Shown here piece after piece: positions 46,419 through 59,865 of a stretch of DNA of 64,000 nt (position 1 is the stretch's first letter; every line of letters begins with the position of its first letter). The stretch spans positions 178,833 to 242,832 of the forward strand of contig VYZB01000196.1 in NCBI GenBank assembly GCA_013397455.1. Reading direction: 5' to 3'. The translations under genes and the position numbers were made by a program. The DNA comes from Crotophaga sulcirostris. Its lineage: Eukaryota; Chordata; Aves; Cuculiformes; Crotophagidae. Below the pieces are notes generated by a model. It was given only the letters and a program-made list of their open reading frames with translations, was not told the DNA's origin and did no database searches.

Positions 46419-47628
46419 AAAAGCTATCTCTGGCCCTAAACAGTCGCCGTGAATCAAAATGACACTGTAAATCACAAGAGTGCCGTAAGCCCACATGACT
46501 TTGTTTTACACTGAACATTTGGGGTTTTTCTTATGTAACTTCCACGTTGTGAGTCTTTAAGACACTCTTTCAGCTTTTTGTCTGTGAATCTGAGTGCTAA
46601 AAGCCTATTTTTTTAAAAAGTAAAAAGATTAAAAACCTAGATTTATCAGAAATTGGAGAGGAATCTCAGATTCAAAGGAAAGACTGAAAGACTAAGACTA
46701 CCAGATCAGCAATGCCATCTTGACTCCATGTACCTCCACCACCTCTCTCTCCAGTGAAGGCTGAAAGCTGGCCCATGAACTGAATTCTGCATAAGGAGCT
46801 ATGAAGCTGGCAGCAAAGTGGTGGGAAGGAGACTTTGAGAGAAACCAATGCTAAGAGTTGCGCGGCCAACGCCACCGGTTTGCTATTGAGGGCTGAACTG
46901 TCCCATCACAGCAGCTCCTCCTGGAGACCTGACCTCCTTTCTCCAGCCCAGAGCTGTCACTTGTTGCATGGAGATGGCTGGGGGGACAGATTTATTCGCT
47001 AAGACAGAGCAGAAGTTCCTTCTTGTACTTTTCACCCCAGAAAGATGAATCATCTCTTGCTGGCTTTTCCTGGAGGACTACTCCAGACCACTTGAGAAGA
47101 GGTGAGGATGTGATCCCCTGTGACAGGAAGGATTTTTATTCAGCCTGATGGCTTGTCTACACAGAGGTACTCAATAAAATTAATCTAAAATTAAAAGAAG
47201 GTATCATTTCAGAGTGGATTAGTCAAAATGCACACAACCCACCAGGTGGCCACTCTTGTTCGGCTTTAAATCAACCCTCATTTAATTTAGCCAAAATGAA
47301 GTAGGTTAAATAAAATTAAAGTCTCCTTCACTCTGATGCTGAAAAGGAGAGGTGATGCAGTTTAAGAAAGTTAATTCAGGAGAAATCTGGTGATGACCCT
47401 CACACAAACAAGCCTACACATGTTGCATTGGGCACCGACACTGACCACACATCAGGGACGGGGCACGCTTGCCTCCTCAGCTGAGGTTGGCCTTTCCTCA
47501 TTCCTGGCCATGGAATACTGTGGTTGACTTCACATTTGATGTCACACATTCAGACCTTGCCATTCACTCAGGTTTTGCTGTGGAGAAACGCGGGACATGG
47601 AGAAACATATGGAAACCCACCTGACCTC

Positions 47629-47754
47629 TCTGTCCACTTGCCTATCCTGTCCTAGAAAACAGTGGACGGACCCCGCTGCGTGAATGGAGAGTGGGTGCAG
47701 CAGGCAGTGGGATTCATCCACTGTCTTCTAGGACAGGATAGGCAAGAGGACAGA
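47629..47754. repeat. Inverted repeat, 38-bp arms, 50-nt loop
   Basis: Left arm 47629-47666 and right arm 47717-47754 are reverse complements at 36 of 38 positions (core CTTGCCTATCCTGTCCTAGA). The loop is 47667-47716. It is not CR1. A transcript through either strand would form a long hairpin. Confidence 0.95.
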
Positions 47755-48924
47755 ATGGCCAGGTGGGCTTGCGTATCTGCAGTGAGAAGCAGCCTTGCTG
47801 GGTTACACTGGGAGACCAAATTCATTGCCTTGCCCTCCTCTCCAGCTGGTTGGGTTCGTGTTGAGCAATGCGGGGAAGAAGTCTGCCCTGAGCTACTCAC
47901 CCTGCCAGCTGAACCTCTGCCAGCTGGCCAGCACCAGGGAAGAGTTGTCACATCCAATGTCACTCAAGCTAGGCGCCGTGCCATCGGCGATGTGTCTAGA
48001 CTCTGTTCATGAGAGGTGAGGGCCACAAGAATCTGGCAAAGCAACAAACGTGCAGATCTCCTGTGGGTAGGTTTTGAAGTCAAAAAGCCTCCACTTTTTG
48101 GAAGTATCACACTAACTCTTGCAACAAGGAAGGGGAGCATAGAAAATTTGCTCTTTCTTGTGGTGGGGGATCTTCATAAAAAGAAAGAGTCAATCCCAAA
48201 CCCAAATAGGGATTATTGTCTTCTTTGGAACCTCACAGCCCAACAAAGGCAGACCACAGAGGGGCACTGGCAGCAGGGGTCGGATGCCCAAACTTGCGCC
48301 ATCAAAACTGAGGATGGAAGCCTCAGCTTGGAGGCTGACACGTGCTGGAGGCTCAGCATGGAGGAGGTCCAAGCTGCAGCCTTAAGAAGCAGCAAACACG
48401 AGGAGAGACTTCAAACCGAAAGGAATAAAGAGGTCTCAGCTTGATCATAGGCAGCTCTGGTGCAAAGGGAAATAAAATAGAGATGAGTGACTAGAAGGTC
48501 AGTTTGTGCTGGCACACAAAACCATTACGGCATTGCAAAGCGTTGTCCTCTGCTTCTTGCACCTCCCTTTCCTCTCTGCAATCCCCTGATGATTTACGGC
48601 AGGAATCATCCTCTGCCTGCTCCTGACACCGAAGCTTTTGGTGAAGAGGCTGGGCCATCCTTAGAGCAAGACTTAGAGGATGCTTGCCCACCCTGAGGGC
48701 AGAAAGGGCCAGCGGAAAAGCGATGGTGAGGCGGCGATAAGACCCAAAGCCTCACCCTCCTTTGTGCACCCAATGCCTTTGATGAGTCACACGAGTCAGC
48801 TCAAATTTACACCCTCCAGCCAGGGACTTTATTTTTAATCTTTTCGTGGTCTTGAGTCACATTGTCTCCCCCAGCCCACCCACCACCAAGCCAGGACAGA
48901 CCTAAAGGTGACAAACTGAACATG

Positions 48925-48985
48925 TCTTGCACTCTATGATCCTTATGGGTCCCTTCCAACTTGAGATATTCTATGACTCTATGAT
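48925..48985 (+). mobile_element. Short CR1 3' end
   Basis: ATGATCCTTATGGGTCCC followed by TTCCAACTTGAGATATTC and ATGACTCTATGATC. Confidence 0.87.
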
Positions 48986-49143
48986 CTTCGGTCCATTGAA
49001 GCTCAAAGGTGCTGTGAAGTGGCAAAAGACACAAGTGATGTAGGGGCCACTTTCAAGAGGCACTGGTGACCTCCTCAGGCATCCCAGTCTCTCTAAGTAA
49101 AATCTGGGGTGATTCCTAGTTAAATACCTACTTCTCAGTGCCA

Positions 49144-49195
49144 CGGATGATCTTTAAGGTCCTTTCCAACTCAAACCATTCTATGATGCTATGAT
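49144..49195 (+). mobile_element. Short CR1 3' end
   Basis: GGATGATCTTTAAGGTCC to ACCATTCTATGATGCTATGA. Confidence 0.87.
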
Positions 49196-50344
49196 TTGAT
49201 TTGATGCTCATTCAGACTATGCCGGGGACAGGTTCCTCTGCAGGAGGAACATCATGAGACACCTGCAAACTTTCACTGACATAAAGCTGCCTCTGCACAC
49301 CTCTCACCGTGTGCTTTTGCAAAAAAGCCAAGCTGGATGGCAGGATCCATCCCTCAGCTGTGATCAGTCCCCCATGACCTTGGCTAACCAAGGTTACCAA
49401 GCCAGCAGCCCCGAGATTTCCTGTCAATACCGTGAGGAGGGCTCCACATTTCCTTGGGATCTTTTGTGTGTCGGTGCTATTTCAGGTCCCACCTTTTTTT
49501 TTTTTTCTTTAGCTCCCCACCCACACCTCCCTCAGGGTGGGGTCTTCCTGGATAATTCAGAGCTCTATATATACACAGTCATGTATGTATGCACCTACAT
49601 ATATTTATATAGCTGTGCATGCGAGCTGAGCCTTCGGGCATTGCCTGGACACAGAGGACTTGGCAGGACGCTCGGTGCTATTCTTTAGGTGGGGAGAGCC
49701 TAGGAAGGGAAGGACACAGCTAACCCTCCCTCCTATTCAAAACTATTTAAAGACTGTCTGGCACAGAGTTTCTTTCCCACCAAATGGCTCCAGTGACGAT
49801 CTGGCTTTACAGGCTGTGTAATCTGATCAACTTCTATTGTCGGCAAATTCATAATTGCCTCATTACTTAACTCTCCCCAAACAGTCGCTTTTACAGAAAA
49901 AGAATATCCATTTTAGTTTTTTTTTTGTTTTGTTTTATTTTGTTTTCCAAGAGCACTGGGACTCAGTTTCCATTTGAAGAACTTCTGTTCTTCAACAGAT
50001 CCTGCTCTTCCTCCCCTTAATATAATACACACCATCACAGGAATCACTGATGAAAGGTGCAAACAGTGAGAGATGACCTTTTTCAGTGCTGCTACAGCAC
50101 ATGATTCTCCAGCACAGCATTTTTATTACTCAGTAGCCTCTTATATGTAACTGTGAGCAGTACAGGTAGAGAAACTTTAACCCTTTCCCACCAGAGAGGA
50201 AGGATGCTCCTGCAAGCACTATGCTTTGGTTCACATCCTTGCTCAACCACAACCCCCAGAAACAACCCTGGTTACATTTCTTAACCGCTCCCTGCCTCAG
50301 TTTCCCCCATCTCTACATATAAGAATGGATAGATTTTAGATAGC

Positions 50345-50752
50345 TCTGCTGTGAGGGCAAACTGAGAGAGTTGGGGTTGTTCAGCCTGGAGAAGAGAAGG
50401 CTCCAGGCAGACCTTAGAGCGACCTTCCAGTACCTCAAAGGGGACTACAAGAAAGCTGGGGAGGGACTTTTTACAAGGGTAGGTAGTGATAGGATGAGGG
50501 AGAATGGCTTTAAATTGGGAAGATTTAGATTAGACATTAGGAAGCAATTCTTCACAATAAGGGCGGTGAGACACTGGCACAGGCTGCTCAGGGAAGTTGT
50601 GGATGTCCCATTCCTGGAGGTGTTCAAGGTCAGGTTGAATGGGGTCTTGAGCAGCCTGGTGTGGTGGGAGGTGTCCCTGCCCGTGGCATGGGGGGTTGGA
50701 ACTGGATGATCTTTAAGGTCCCTTCCAACCCAAACTGTTCTATGGTTCCATG
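50345..50752 (+). mobile_element. CR1 LINE 3' fragment
   Basis: CTGAGAGAGTTGGGGTTGTT to AACTGTTCTATGGTTCCATG; the older TTTAAGGTCCC subfamily, antisense to PODXL. Confidence 0.93.
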
Positions 50753-51554
50753 GATAGAGGAGCTGCCTTCAGTTAAGGGCTGGTCCAGCACCTTTCTAAC
50801 CAGGGCCCCGATCTTGGTTAGGTGCCAGAGCAATACAAATAATTACTAATAGTAAATCCCATGGGAGTCTATTACATTATGGTCCAACTTCCTCCCAAAC
50901 AATTGCTCCTCTTCCTTGCTTTGTATGTTCTTCAAAAGAAGCGGCTGCTGTGCTTTAGGGCCGGGACAGCAGCCGTGGTAAACATACACCCAGTGTTTCT
51001 GCTCAGCTGGGCCTGGGCAGCAAAAAGAAGATAAATCTGATTTAAGACAACCACATTGTCCAGCGTTTAATGGAAATGACAACCTCGCAGTGCTAAACAG
51101 CGTTTATCCTGAGAAGTCCCTCAAGGGCACATTTATTCACTATTTACAGGATGATCTTATTCAGAATGGCAATAAGAGCAAGAAATGTTGAGAGCAGAAG
51201 TGCTCATTGCTCTCAGAGTTCAAAACATCTTCATTCAAAGAGCAGTGAAGGTCCTGACACAGCAGGAGCACATGTTTGAGGAAAGCGGAGATTTAACGTG
51301 GACACAAACCTTGCCAATACTTGAACATTTCCCTGCTTTCTGCCTATGCTGTGGGCACCACTCCTGCGCCATCCAACAGGTGCCTAAAGGGAAAGATGAC
51401 TCACAAGTGGGCAGAAAAAAGCCTCTGGTACACATTCAATCGGAAGGTGAAGTTGGCCTATTCACTGGGTATGTCCTTGTGTGGTATACAGAGTAGAGGA
51501 GAACCCCAGTGCCATAGGTTTAGGTGCAACATCATATTCCTACAGGAGCTAGGA

Positions 51555-51920
51555 ACCCAAAATATCCCCTCCCTAGAAGTGTTCAAGGCCAGGTTGGATG
51601 AGGTCTGAGCAACCTGATCCAGTGGAAGGTGTCCCTGCTCACTGCAAGGGGGTTGGAACTGGATGATCTTTCATCATAGAATCATAGAATCGTGGAATGT
51701 TTTGGGTTTGAAGGGACTATAAAGATCATCCAGTTCCAACCCCCGTGTCATGCGCAGAGACACCTTCCACTGGATCAGGTTGTTCAAAGCCTCATCCAGC
51801 CTGATCTTGAACACCTCCAGGGATGGAACATTCCCAGCTTCTCTGGACAACCTGTGCCAGTGCCTCATCTATGGATCATTTAAGGTCCATTCCGACACAA
51901 ACCATTCTATGATTCTATGA
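51555..51920 (+). mobile_element. CR1 LINE 3' end split by an opposite-strand CR1
   Basis: Sense CR1 sequence runs to GGAACTGGATGATCTTT at about 51671 and resumes at about 51870 (TATGGATCATTTAAGGTCC), ending AACCATTCTATGATTCTATG at about 51919. The interruption is a CR1 in the other direction. Confidence 0.92.
51672..51870 (-). mobile_element. CR1 LINE 3' end nested in the 51555-51920 CR1, opposite orientation
   Basis: It starts CATCATAGAATCATAGAATC and ends CCAGTGCCTCATC. The flanks GGATGATCTTT and GGATCATTT look like a diverged target-site duplication. Confidence 0.9.
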
Positions 51921-54900
51921 AAATATCAAGTGTTCATCAACAGGTGATACAGAGAGGCCATCTCAAAGTGGTTTGAGCTGGCTCAAGTTAGAGAAGAGCA
52001 GGGTCTCTTGACATCCTTGGATATTCACTTGAACAGTTAGCTTGCTCTAAAACATATGGCAGCACATCTACCCCCAAGATGTTTTTTCCATGCCTGGGAC
52101 CATGAATTCGGGTTTATGTAGCAAATAGGAAGGTGGAGAAGGAAGAAGGGTCTTGCTTTTTAGTCAACCAACTGGCTTGACTTAATGCTGACAAAGAACA
52201 ATGCGCATTTTGGTCACCCCTTCCAAGATGAAGCCTGCAACGGCTTTAATCAGTCAATTAAATGTGGCTTTGTCATAGGAGATGAGACACAACCGGGACC
52301 AGCCAGCTGGGTTCTTGGCTGCTGAATGACATTGTCTTTCCAGCCCAATGACCTCATTGTTATGACTCAATAGGGGAACAATGTTGTCCACCCAGTAGCC
52401 CAGCAAGGAGTGAGATTCTTGCGTGGTTACAGCTGAGCAGAAGAGCATGGGAAGTTGTCGCCGGGTCGGGGACGCAGCGCTTTGCACTCTGTGTAAGCAG
52501 GCTGGGGTAGGTTTTAATGGCATGGTTGGATGATGAGAAATTCCAGGAAATAAATATAATATATAATACAAATATGCCATGCAATTGTGATTATATTCAG
52601 CTCCTCAAAAACTCAGTATCTGTTCCCTGGACAGGCAGGTCCAGCTAGTGGGTTTGAGCATGGAGAGACTAGTTAGGGAGGAAAATACTAAATGTTACCT
52701 AGTAAGCTTGCAGCATTTACACCTCGGGTGGTCTGGATGGAAAAACGATCCTGTCTGTGTCACCTTTTGAGCTCAGAGCTTCGCTGGCATCTCCTTGCCA
52801 CTAAAATCCTCTTCTCCAGGGCAGTGTCTGGCAGTCGTGCCACAGGGCAGGCCATGGCAGGGCAAGGGAAGGGAGCAAAGGAAGCAGGAAGGAAAAAGGA
52901 GCTGCATCCCCTCCCTGCTGTTAATCATCTTCCTCTTTCTCCTAAAGGAGGTCGGCGGGTCTGTAAACCCCATGCTGGTCTCCCAGCTTGGGGGGGATCC
53001 ACAGAGGGGGATGAGGGGCTGGGTTTCATGATAATAACCAAATTAATCTGCCCCTGGGACAGTGGAGACCAAATTCTGCTGTTGGCTCAGCTGTGAAACT
53101 CTGACACATCCACTTGGGACATTTCCTTTAGAAAACTGAGCTGGAGTGACAGTGGGGTTGGAGATGGGAGAAAAGGGGTAGGGACTGCAGGTCTGGTCTG
53201 TGATGGCAACCTTGGAAAGCCTTCAGCAGAGCAGAGTGAGGGAGAGGGCACTGAACTGGGATTCGGCGGGTGCTGCTGGTTGTAATCCTAGAGCTTGGGA
53301 GTAGGTTTGGAGAGGACAAGGGAGTGCAAATGCAGCCCCTTGTTGAGGATGTGTTGCAGCTACATGAATAGCCCTGTCATTTTTGCAAATGAACACTGCC
53401 AAATCAAAGCCCTGTTTTGCTGCAAGAACTACCCTATTTTATGAGATACGAGAAAATCAGCATCCCTTATTATAGAAAGGCAGAAGAGACAAGTGAAATA
53501 TTCACACACAGCCTTCAAATCCACATTTGAAGAAGTACAATCAGATGTTCAAAAAAGACCCTCATTTTACTCTGAGCCTCATCTCATCCAGATGTCTCTG
53601 GAAATTATTATCTGGGTAAAATGTTCCTTGACTCCCACCAGGGCTGCTGTCAGAAAGCAAGCCCTGAGTCTGCTGACCACGGAGGCAAGAAAGAGCTGAG
53701 GCATCAAAAACAATGGTGACTTTTAGCAATGCCTATTGATGACTCTCAGTAATTGATTGCTGTGTTATTATGTTAAATAATTAATAAGTAGCAAACCTAT
53801 GCACTTCAGACACTGCTCTCTGGTGCAAGTGTGCTCCCTGTCAGCTGAGGTTGAGCATCTCTGCCTGCCCATCACCAGCTCCTTACAGTTCCTAGACCTC
53901 TCTATGTGGGTCACAGTGTCATAGATGAGAGGTTGAAATGCTCAAATGATGCGAAACAACAAAGCCAGGTCCTTTTCCCAGCAAGCTTCTGCAGGACACA
54001 GTGGCCAATTAAATAGGACTTGCATGCTGGAAGCCAGGCATTGCATTTTGCAGCTATGGATGCAGCAGATGACGAAGTCCTTTGCTGCTGCAGGATTTGA
54101 ACCAGCTCTTTGAAACGGGAGCAGAGAGGAAAAGCAAGAAGTGGAGCAAATCCCCATGTTGCAAACAACCCATGGAGGGCTGAACGCCCCTGCGATAAAG
54201 ATGAGTTACAGGCATCCAAGATGCTGCGTGCACAGACTCTCACTCCTGGGAAGCTGGTTCAAATCTTGGTCAAACCAGATCCAAAAGCTGCCATTTACTG
54301 CTGTAAAACAACTGCATTATTCCTAATTTATATTATAAAGGAGTCCTCCTTCTTTCCCCACGCTTGGTATTTTTGTGGTAACAGCCATCGATTGAACTGG
54401 GTTTGGACAATTCGTAACTTCTTGACTTTGGGAAGTCCTACAAAGTCCAGGTGGCACCAAGTTGTTGTAACAAGCTATTCCCTACCTTTTTGGGGAAGAA
54501 ATATGGGAAATCTGCCCACGGGCACCTTGGACACATCTGTCCACCTCAGCAAACAGCTGTTTTGTTGCTTAAAATAGGAGCGGAGAGATCTGAGGGTCTT
54601 TCTCTGTCCCTAGGAAATAAATTCCTGCGGCAAGAATGCCTTTACCTACTTCAGAGGCAGGCTGTGAGCATCTGCTATTGTTAAATCTGGGCAGAGGCAA
54701 AATCTTTTTACCTCTTGCTTTCTCCTGCCCCTTGACAAAGGTGTGTGCCTTTGCTAAGACTGAAAATCCTTGCAGAAACAGCTTGTGGGCTGCACTTTTC
54801 TCACCCTTCCCTTCCCTATGCCCCCTGCTGTGACGAGTGTCAGTCTTCAGGATGGGAGTAAATAAATAAATAAAACACAATCCTAAGAGTGCTCTTCAAA

Positions 54901-55696
54901 AACCAACTTCAAAGCCAGTTTGCCTGCAGAGGTTTCCTAGCCCTGGTCCCACTCACGCTTTATCATCCCCCTTCTTCCAGTGCCTCGGGGTAACAATTTT
55001 CCCAGCCAAGAGGGAGATAAATCCCTGCCCCAAAATTGCTTCTGAGCTGGATTAAAAGAAAACCTTTCCTAAAAGGCCAGCTGGGTTGTGTTCACCAGCT
55101 CAGGGCAGACCCTGGTGCCTGTTCCCAGGGAAAGCACCTCACACACCTGCATTGCTGCGACCCCCCCCAGGTAAGCCCCCTCCTAATCAGGTTGGAGCAG
55201 TCCCACCAGACATGAAAAATGCTCTCACGGAAGACAAAGTGGAGAGCTGCAACCCCCACCTGCCAGCTCAAAGACAAATACAGCCCTGAAATAGCCAGCA
55301 TTCCTTTGACATGGCTGTCCCCCAAGTATTTCTCATCAAATCTGCAAGGCACGCGTGGTTGCTTCTTTTGGTGGTTTCCTGATTTTTTTTTTCCCCCCAG
55401 GGGCTTTTTGCAGGTTTTTATCATGACTATTAGAAGGATTTCTCTGTGTATGCAGTGGGACCTCAGCAACCATCACACCAGAGCTTGGCTTTGGCTCTTG
55501 TCCAAATGCACTGCCTCTCTGTGGTTCCCCTCCAACCTTCCCACCAGCAAGCATCGTGCTTGGGTTCTGCAGCCATCCTCATGCCTACTCAGCTGTTATT
55601 GTCACGTCCTACAATGATGGGAGTTTCTGCACTCACCAGGCAGGGTGTGTAAAGGGTCCTGCAGGAGAACCAGCTGCTGGCAAGGCTGAGTCCATT

Positions 55697-55806
55697 GGAT
55701 GAGGCACTCAGTGCCATGGTTTAGATGATGGGTTGGTGTTAGTGTTGGGTTATAGGTTGGACTCAATGATCTCAAAGGTCCTTTCCAACCTTGTGACACT
55801 GTGAGA
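55697..55806 (+). mobile_element. CR1 LINE 3' end (GATACTGTG-type tail)
   Basis: GGATGAGGCACTCAGTGCC to CCTTGTGACACTGTGAG. Confidence 0.92.
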
Positions 55807-56261
55807 TGTTGATGAGAATCCATAATCTCCGTATCTAATGTCAGCAGTGGAAGGAGAGCTCTGCTCCTGAGGGGCTGGCTTTGCCACCAAAAACCCTTTA
55901 AAACTCACAAAACTTTACCCTGCGTAGCTGTCAGCTACCCGTGGTCAAACTTCATAACAGGAGCACAACAAACAGAAAACAAGCTCTGTTTTTTCTAAAC
56001 AGAAAACCAGCTCTTTCCTTTAACAACCCATCAGTTTGGACTCCTGCTTTTCCCTCCTTAACGATTCATAAAGGGACTGTACAAATCACAGGTTGACTCT
56101 GAGGTCCCCCACTTCTTTTGCTGCCAACCCAACCTTCCATGTTCACTTTTCAATACTCCCTTCCCACAGTCCATCCTTCCTCTGACTGTGTCACTTCCTT
56201 TGCCAAAAGAACAGCGTTTTTTTCCCCATCTTGGCTGCACTAAATCACTCCCCAGCAGTTG

Positions 56262-56724
56262 AAGCCAGGATTTGTCCAGAGGAGGGCAATGAAGATGGTG
56301 AAGGGTGTGGAGCACAAGCCCTGTGAGGAGCGACTGAGGGAGCTGGGGCTGTTTAGCCTGGAGAAGAGGAGGCTCAGGGGAGACCTTATTGCTCTCTACA
56401 ACTCCCTAAAAGGAGGTTGTAGTCAGGCAGGGGTTGGTCTCTTCTCCCAGGTGACCAGTGACAGAACTAGAGGACATGGACTCAAGCTTCGTCAGGGAAG
56501 GTTTAGGCTTGATATTAGGAAAAAGTACTTCACTGGAAGGGTGATTGGCCATTGGAATGCGCTGCCCAGGGAGGGGGTGGAGTCCCTGGAGGTGTTTAAG
56601 GGGAGATTGGATGAGGCACTCAGTGCCATGGTTTAGATGATGGTTTGGTGTTAGTGTTGGCTTATAGGTTGGACTCGATGATCTCAGAGGTCCTTTCCAA
56701 CCTTGTAATACTGTGATACTGTGA
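56262..56724 (+). mobile_element. CR1 LINE 3' fragment, well preserved
   Basis: CCAGGATTTGTCCAGAGG to GATACTGTGATTTAC. The frame 56259-56636 (125 codons) reads the CR1 RT C-terminus with few defects ([19 protein letters not shown]), suggesting a younger copy. Confidence 0.94.
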
Positions 56725-59451
56725 TTTACAGGAACACCAACATAGGGAACATGGATGGTGTTGGGTGACAAGCTTTGTGGCTTGGTTGTGCAGCCCACAG
56801 TGATGGCTGTGTTGGCCATCCTTGCCCTCATTAGGAATTACTTAACATCCCTCCGTCCACTATCAAACTTCTCCTTGTTTGAAAACCCCACAGAAAACAG
56901 GGGTTTGGGCAAGATGGTAAATTATAGGCCAGACTTTGAGAACCAATCACCATGGCAGAGCTTCTCTGGAGTGTGGTCATCATGGGATATTGCTCCCCCT
57001 CAAAAGCCTGAGCAGGACTTGGCTTGATGAAACACAGAGTGAGGGCTGCAGGATCTGGCCCAGGGTCTGAATGGTGTTAGTGCATCCTCCCAACTTGAGC
57101 TGGGTCTAACTGTAGCCTATCAGACAACCTTATCAGCCTTAACTGACGTGTCCTAGCAGAAGCAGATGTGTCCTCACCATGGAGCTGATAACCCAATAGC
57201 TGTAACAGAGCAGTGATGGCAGGAGGAGTGGAAATTGCAATTGTCTTGGTGGTGACGACTGCTCTTGGCAGCTTCCTTGCCTAATGAAAACGTCCTTTGG
57301 AAAGGGCCTCCTATGCACCAAGGATGTGTAGAACATCAGGATATTTTTTTCCTTCTTTTTTTCCCCCACTGTGATTGTTGCCTTAAAAGGCAAAGTTTTA
57401 TTTGTTAAACCTGTTGGAAAAAATGCTCCCAAGTAGGATCAGCAAGAAGACACACCTAAACAGGCTCAGGGGCTCCAGCTCCCACCAGGCTGTGCAGAGT
57501 TGTCTACTAATAATGTTTTACTTTGGAAAAAAAAAAGGGGAAATTGAATTTATCTCTCCCATCCACTCACAATGGACATGGATGGATGGAGGTCCACTGG
57601 GATCTACTAGGCTACATTGCTTTGTGGGCACAAGAAGGACTGCTCCAAGCTGGTTTTCTCCCATTGGGAAAGGGTGTATGCACTGCCATGGGCCACAACC
57701 CATCAAGACCAAATCTCCCTCTAATTTGTGAAAGGCCAGATTTTGTCATCTAGCACCAAAGAGAAGATTAAATTTATTGCAGCAGGACTAAACACAACCA
57801 GGACACCCACGGTACTTGGGGAACTTGGATTTCCCAAAACTAAATGGGACTGGATTTGGATGCGAGACAAAAACTGGGCAGCCAATTAAAGGAAGCCTGA
57901 TTAATTCTTGCTTTTCTTTCCTTTAATCACTGTCTGCCCACACTATGGGCAGATATCCAGGGCATCCAGGCACTAAGCACGGAGCTCTTCTGCCTTCAGT
58001 TAGACAGTTAAAAGTTGGGCATATAAACCTTGTCTAGCCATTTAAATTCCCTCTGCAGATCAAAGACAGATACAGGCTCAGTTGCTCCATCAATAGTTAA
58101 TTGGACACTGCAAAACCAACTGGAAACTGGCAGCTTAAAAATAAAATTGCTTCCTCTCCCATTTTTAACAGTAAAAGTGAGTTTTAAGAGAATTACTTCT
58201 GTTTATTCAAAACCCTCGAGAGATATGAAAAAATTCATTTCAGTCACTAATTCCATCAAAGCTTGGCTCTTGAGATTTGCTCAATGAATCACTTAGCATT
58301 AAACTCAAAACCACAGTGAAAAGTTTATGTGCTGGGTATCCAGGGCCTTGGTTATTTGATGTATCATAAAGGAAATTTAAATGCTGGTTTGCGTCTGTCA
58401 GTTTACAGAAAAAATAAAATAAATACAAATAAAGAGTTATTGCCACCAATAAGACCCAAATCAGTATTATTCATCATTATCTAGGAAGGCTTAAAAGATG
58501 CATAAATTAGAAATCAAAATAGAGTGGTGGCAGGCTGTGTAACTGCTAAAGCAAATATGTTCACCTGGTTAGAAAATACAGCTGAAAGGCAAGAGTGGGC
58601 TGTAAAGCTGCAACTTTTGCAATGAGCAAGCAAGGAGAATCAGCTCTGCTTAAGGGATACAGCTATGAATTGTAAATGGAAAACATGATTAAAATCAAAT
58701 CATTCAAATTAAGACTTTCTTCTTCCTTCTTTTTAAATCGTGATTAAAATTCATAATCTAAGCCACATCAATTTAAATCAAAGCACCCTGCCACAAGATG
58801 AGGTTTTGAACTCTTTGTGAGACTTTAATGAGAAAAAAAGGACATTCTCCTGTTGAATACATTTAATAGGGATTTATTGGTACCATTCATGGGCCATAAC
58901 TATCTGAGAGGCTTTCAAAATTGCATAGACTGAGAGTCCTGAGGGGTTTTTCTTTAGCTGTCTGGGAAAAGCCTACGGAAACAAACCCATTTTCTATACT
59001 AGGGTGTCGTAATAAGCTCAAAACTTACTTTTCAACATTATTCCCCTGGACTGTTCAGGACAGGAAAATTTATCACTGGTGCCCGAGGTCAGCATCTCTC
59101 ATTGCTTTTTTGGCAAGCGAATTACCTCGAGGCTCGAGCGAGTCTGGAGGTGATAATCTCAGGAGCCACAGAGGTGATCTGAGATGAACTTCTACATGCT
59201 TGAAAAATGGGGTCAAGGGTTTGATTTCTGCTTGCCAGCTTCACAGGCACCGTGGTGCCGTGTCCCATTTCGATCATGTTGTCCCCTTGTTGTCTCTTGG
59301 CTGGATCAGGCTTTGCTGGGAGCCCCCACAGCAAGTGCTGCTTCATCCACCTGTGGCACAGACATCGCTGCAGCCCAGCTTTCCATTGCCACAGGTGATT
59401 TTGGTGTGCTTACAGCATCACTTTGAGTCACCATAAATTCACACAACCATC

Positions 59452-59865
59452 GGATCATAAAACAGGTTGGGTTGGCAGAGACCTCACAGCCCGTCCTGTT
59501 CCCACCCCCCTGCCATGGGCAGGGACACCTTCCACTGGATCAGACTCAAAGCCTCATCCAAACTGGTCTTGAACACCTCCAGGGATGGAGCATCCACGAC
59601 GTCTCTGGGCAACCCGTGCCAGTGCCTCACCACCCTCACAGTATCACAATATTACAAGGTTGGAAAGGACCTTTGAGATCATTGAGTCCAACCTATAATC
59701 CAACACTAACACTAACTCACAAATTTCTTCCTAAGATCTCATCTAAATCTCTCCTCTTTCAGCTTAAAATCGTTCCTCCTTGTCCTGTTCCTGCACTCCC
59801 TGACAAATAGCCCCTCCCCAGCTTTCCTGCAGGTCCCCTTTAAGTACTGGAAGGTTCCTGTGCCC
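59452..59865 (-). mobile_element. CR1 LINE 3' fragment split by a nested CR1
   Basis: Antisense CR1 from ATCGGATCATAAAACAGG to CCACCCTCAC (about 59638), resuming at 59721 (AAATTTCTTCCTAAG) to about 59865. Confidence 0.92.
59637..59720 (-). mobile_element. Short CR1 3' end nested in the 59452-59865 CR1
   Basis: CACAGTATCACAATATTACA to CACTAACACTAACTCAC; GATACTGTG-tailed subfamily. CTCAC flanks both ends. Confidence 0.9.

Noticed and set aside
46672..46875. Frame starting MALAAQLLALVSL on the - strand as a possible PODXL signal-peptide exon
   Set aside because: It looks signal-like, but there is no convincing donor in the required phase, no CpG island and no promoter features. A chance match is more likely.
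52692..53096. 134-codon + strand frame
   Set aside because: Low-information, no family, no gene context; treated as chance.
54110..54577. 155-codon + strand open frame in PODXL intron 1
   Set aside because: No recognisable domain, no splice or promoter context, and frames of this length are expected a few times by chance in 64 kb.
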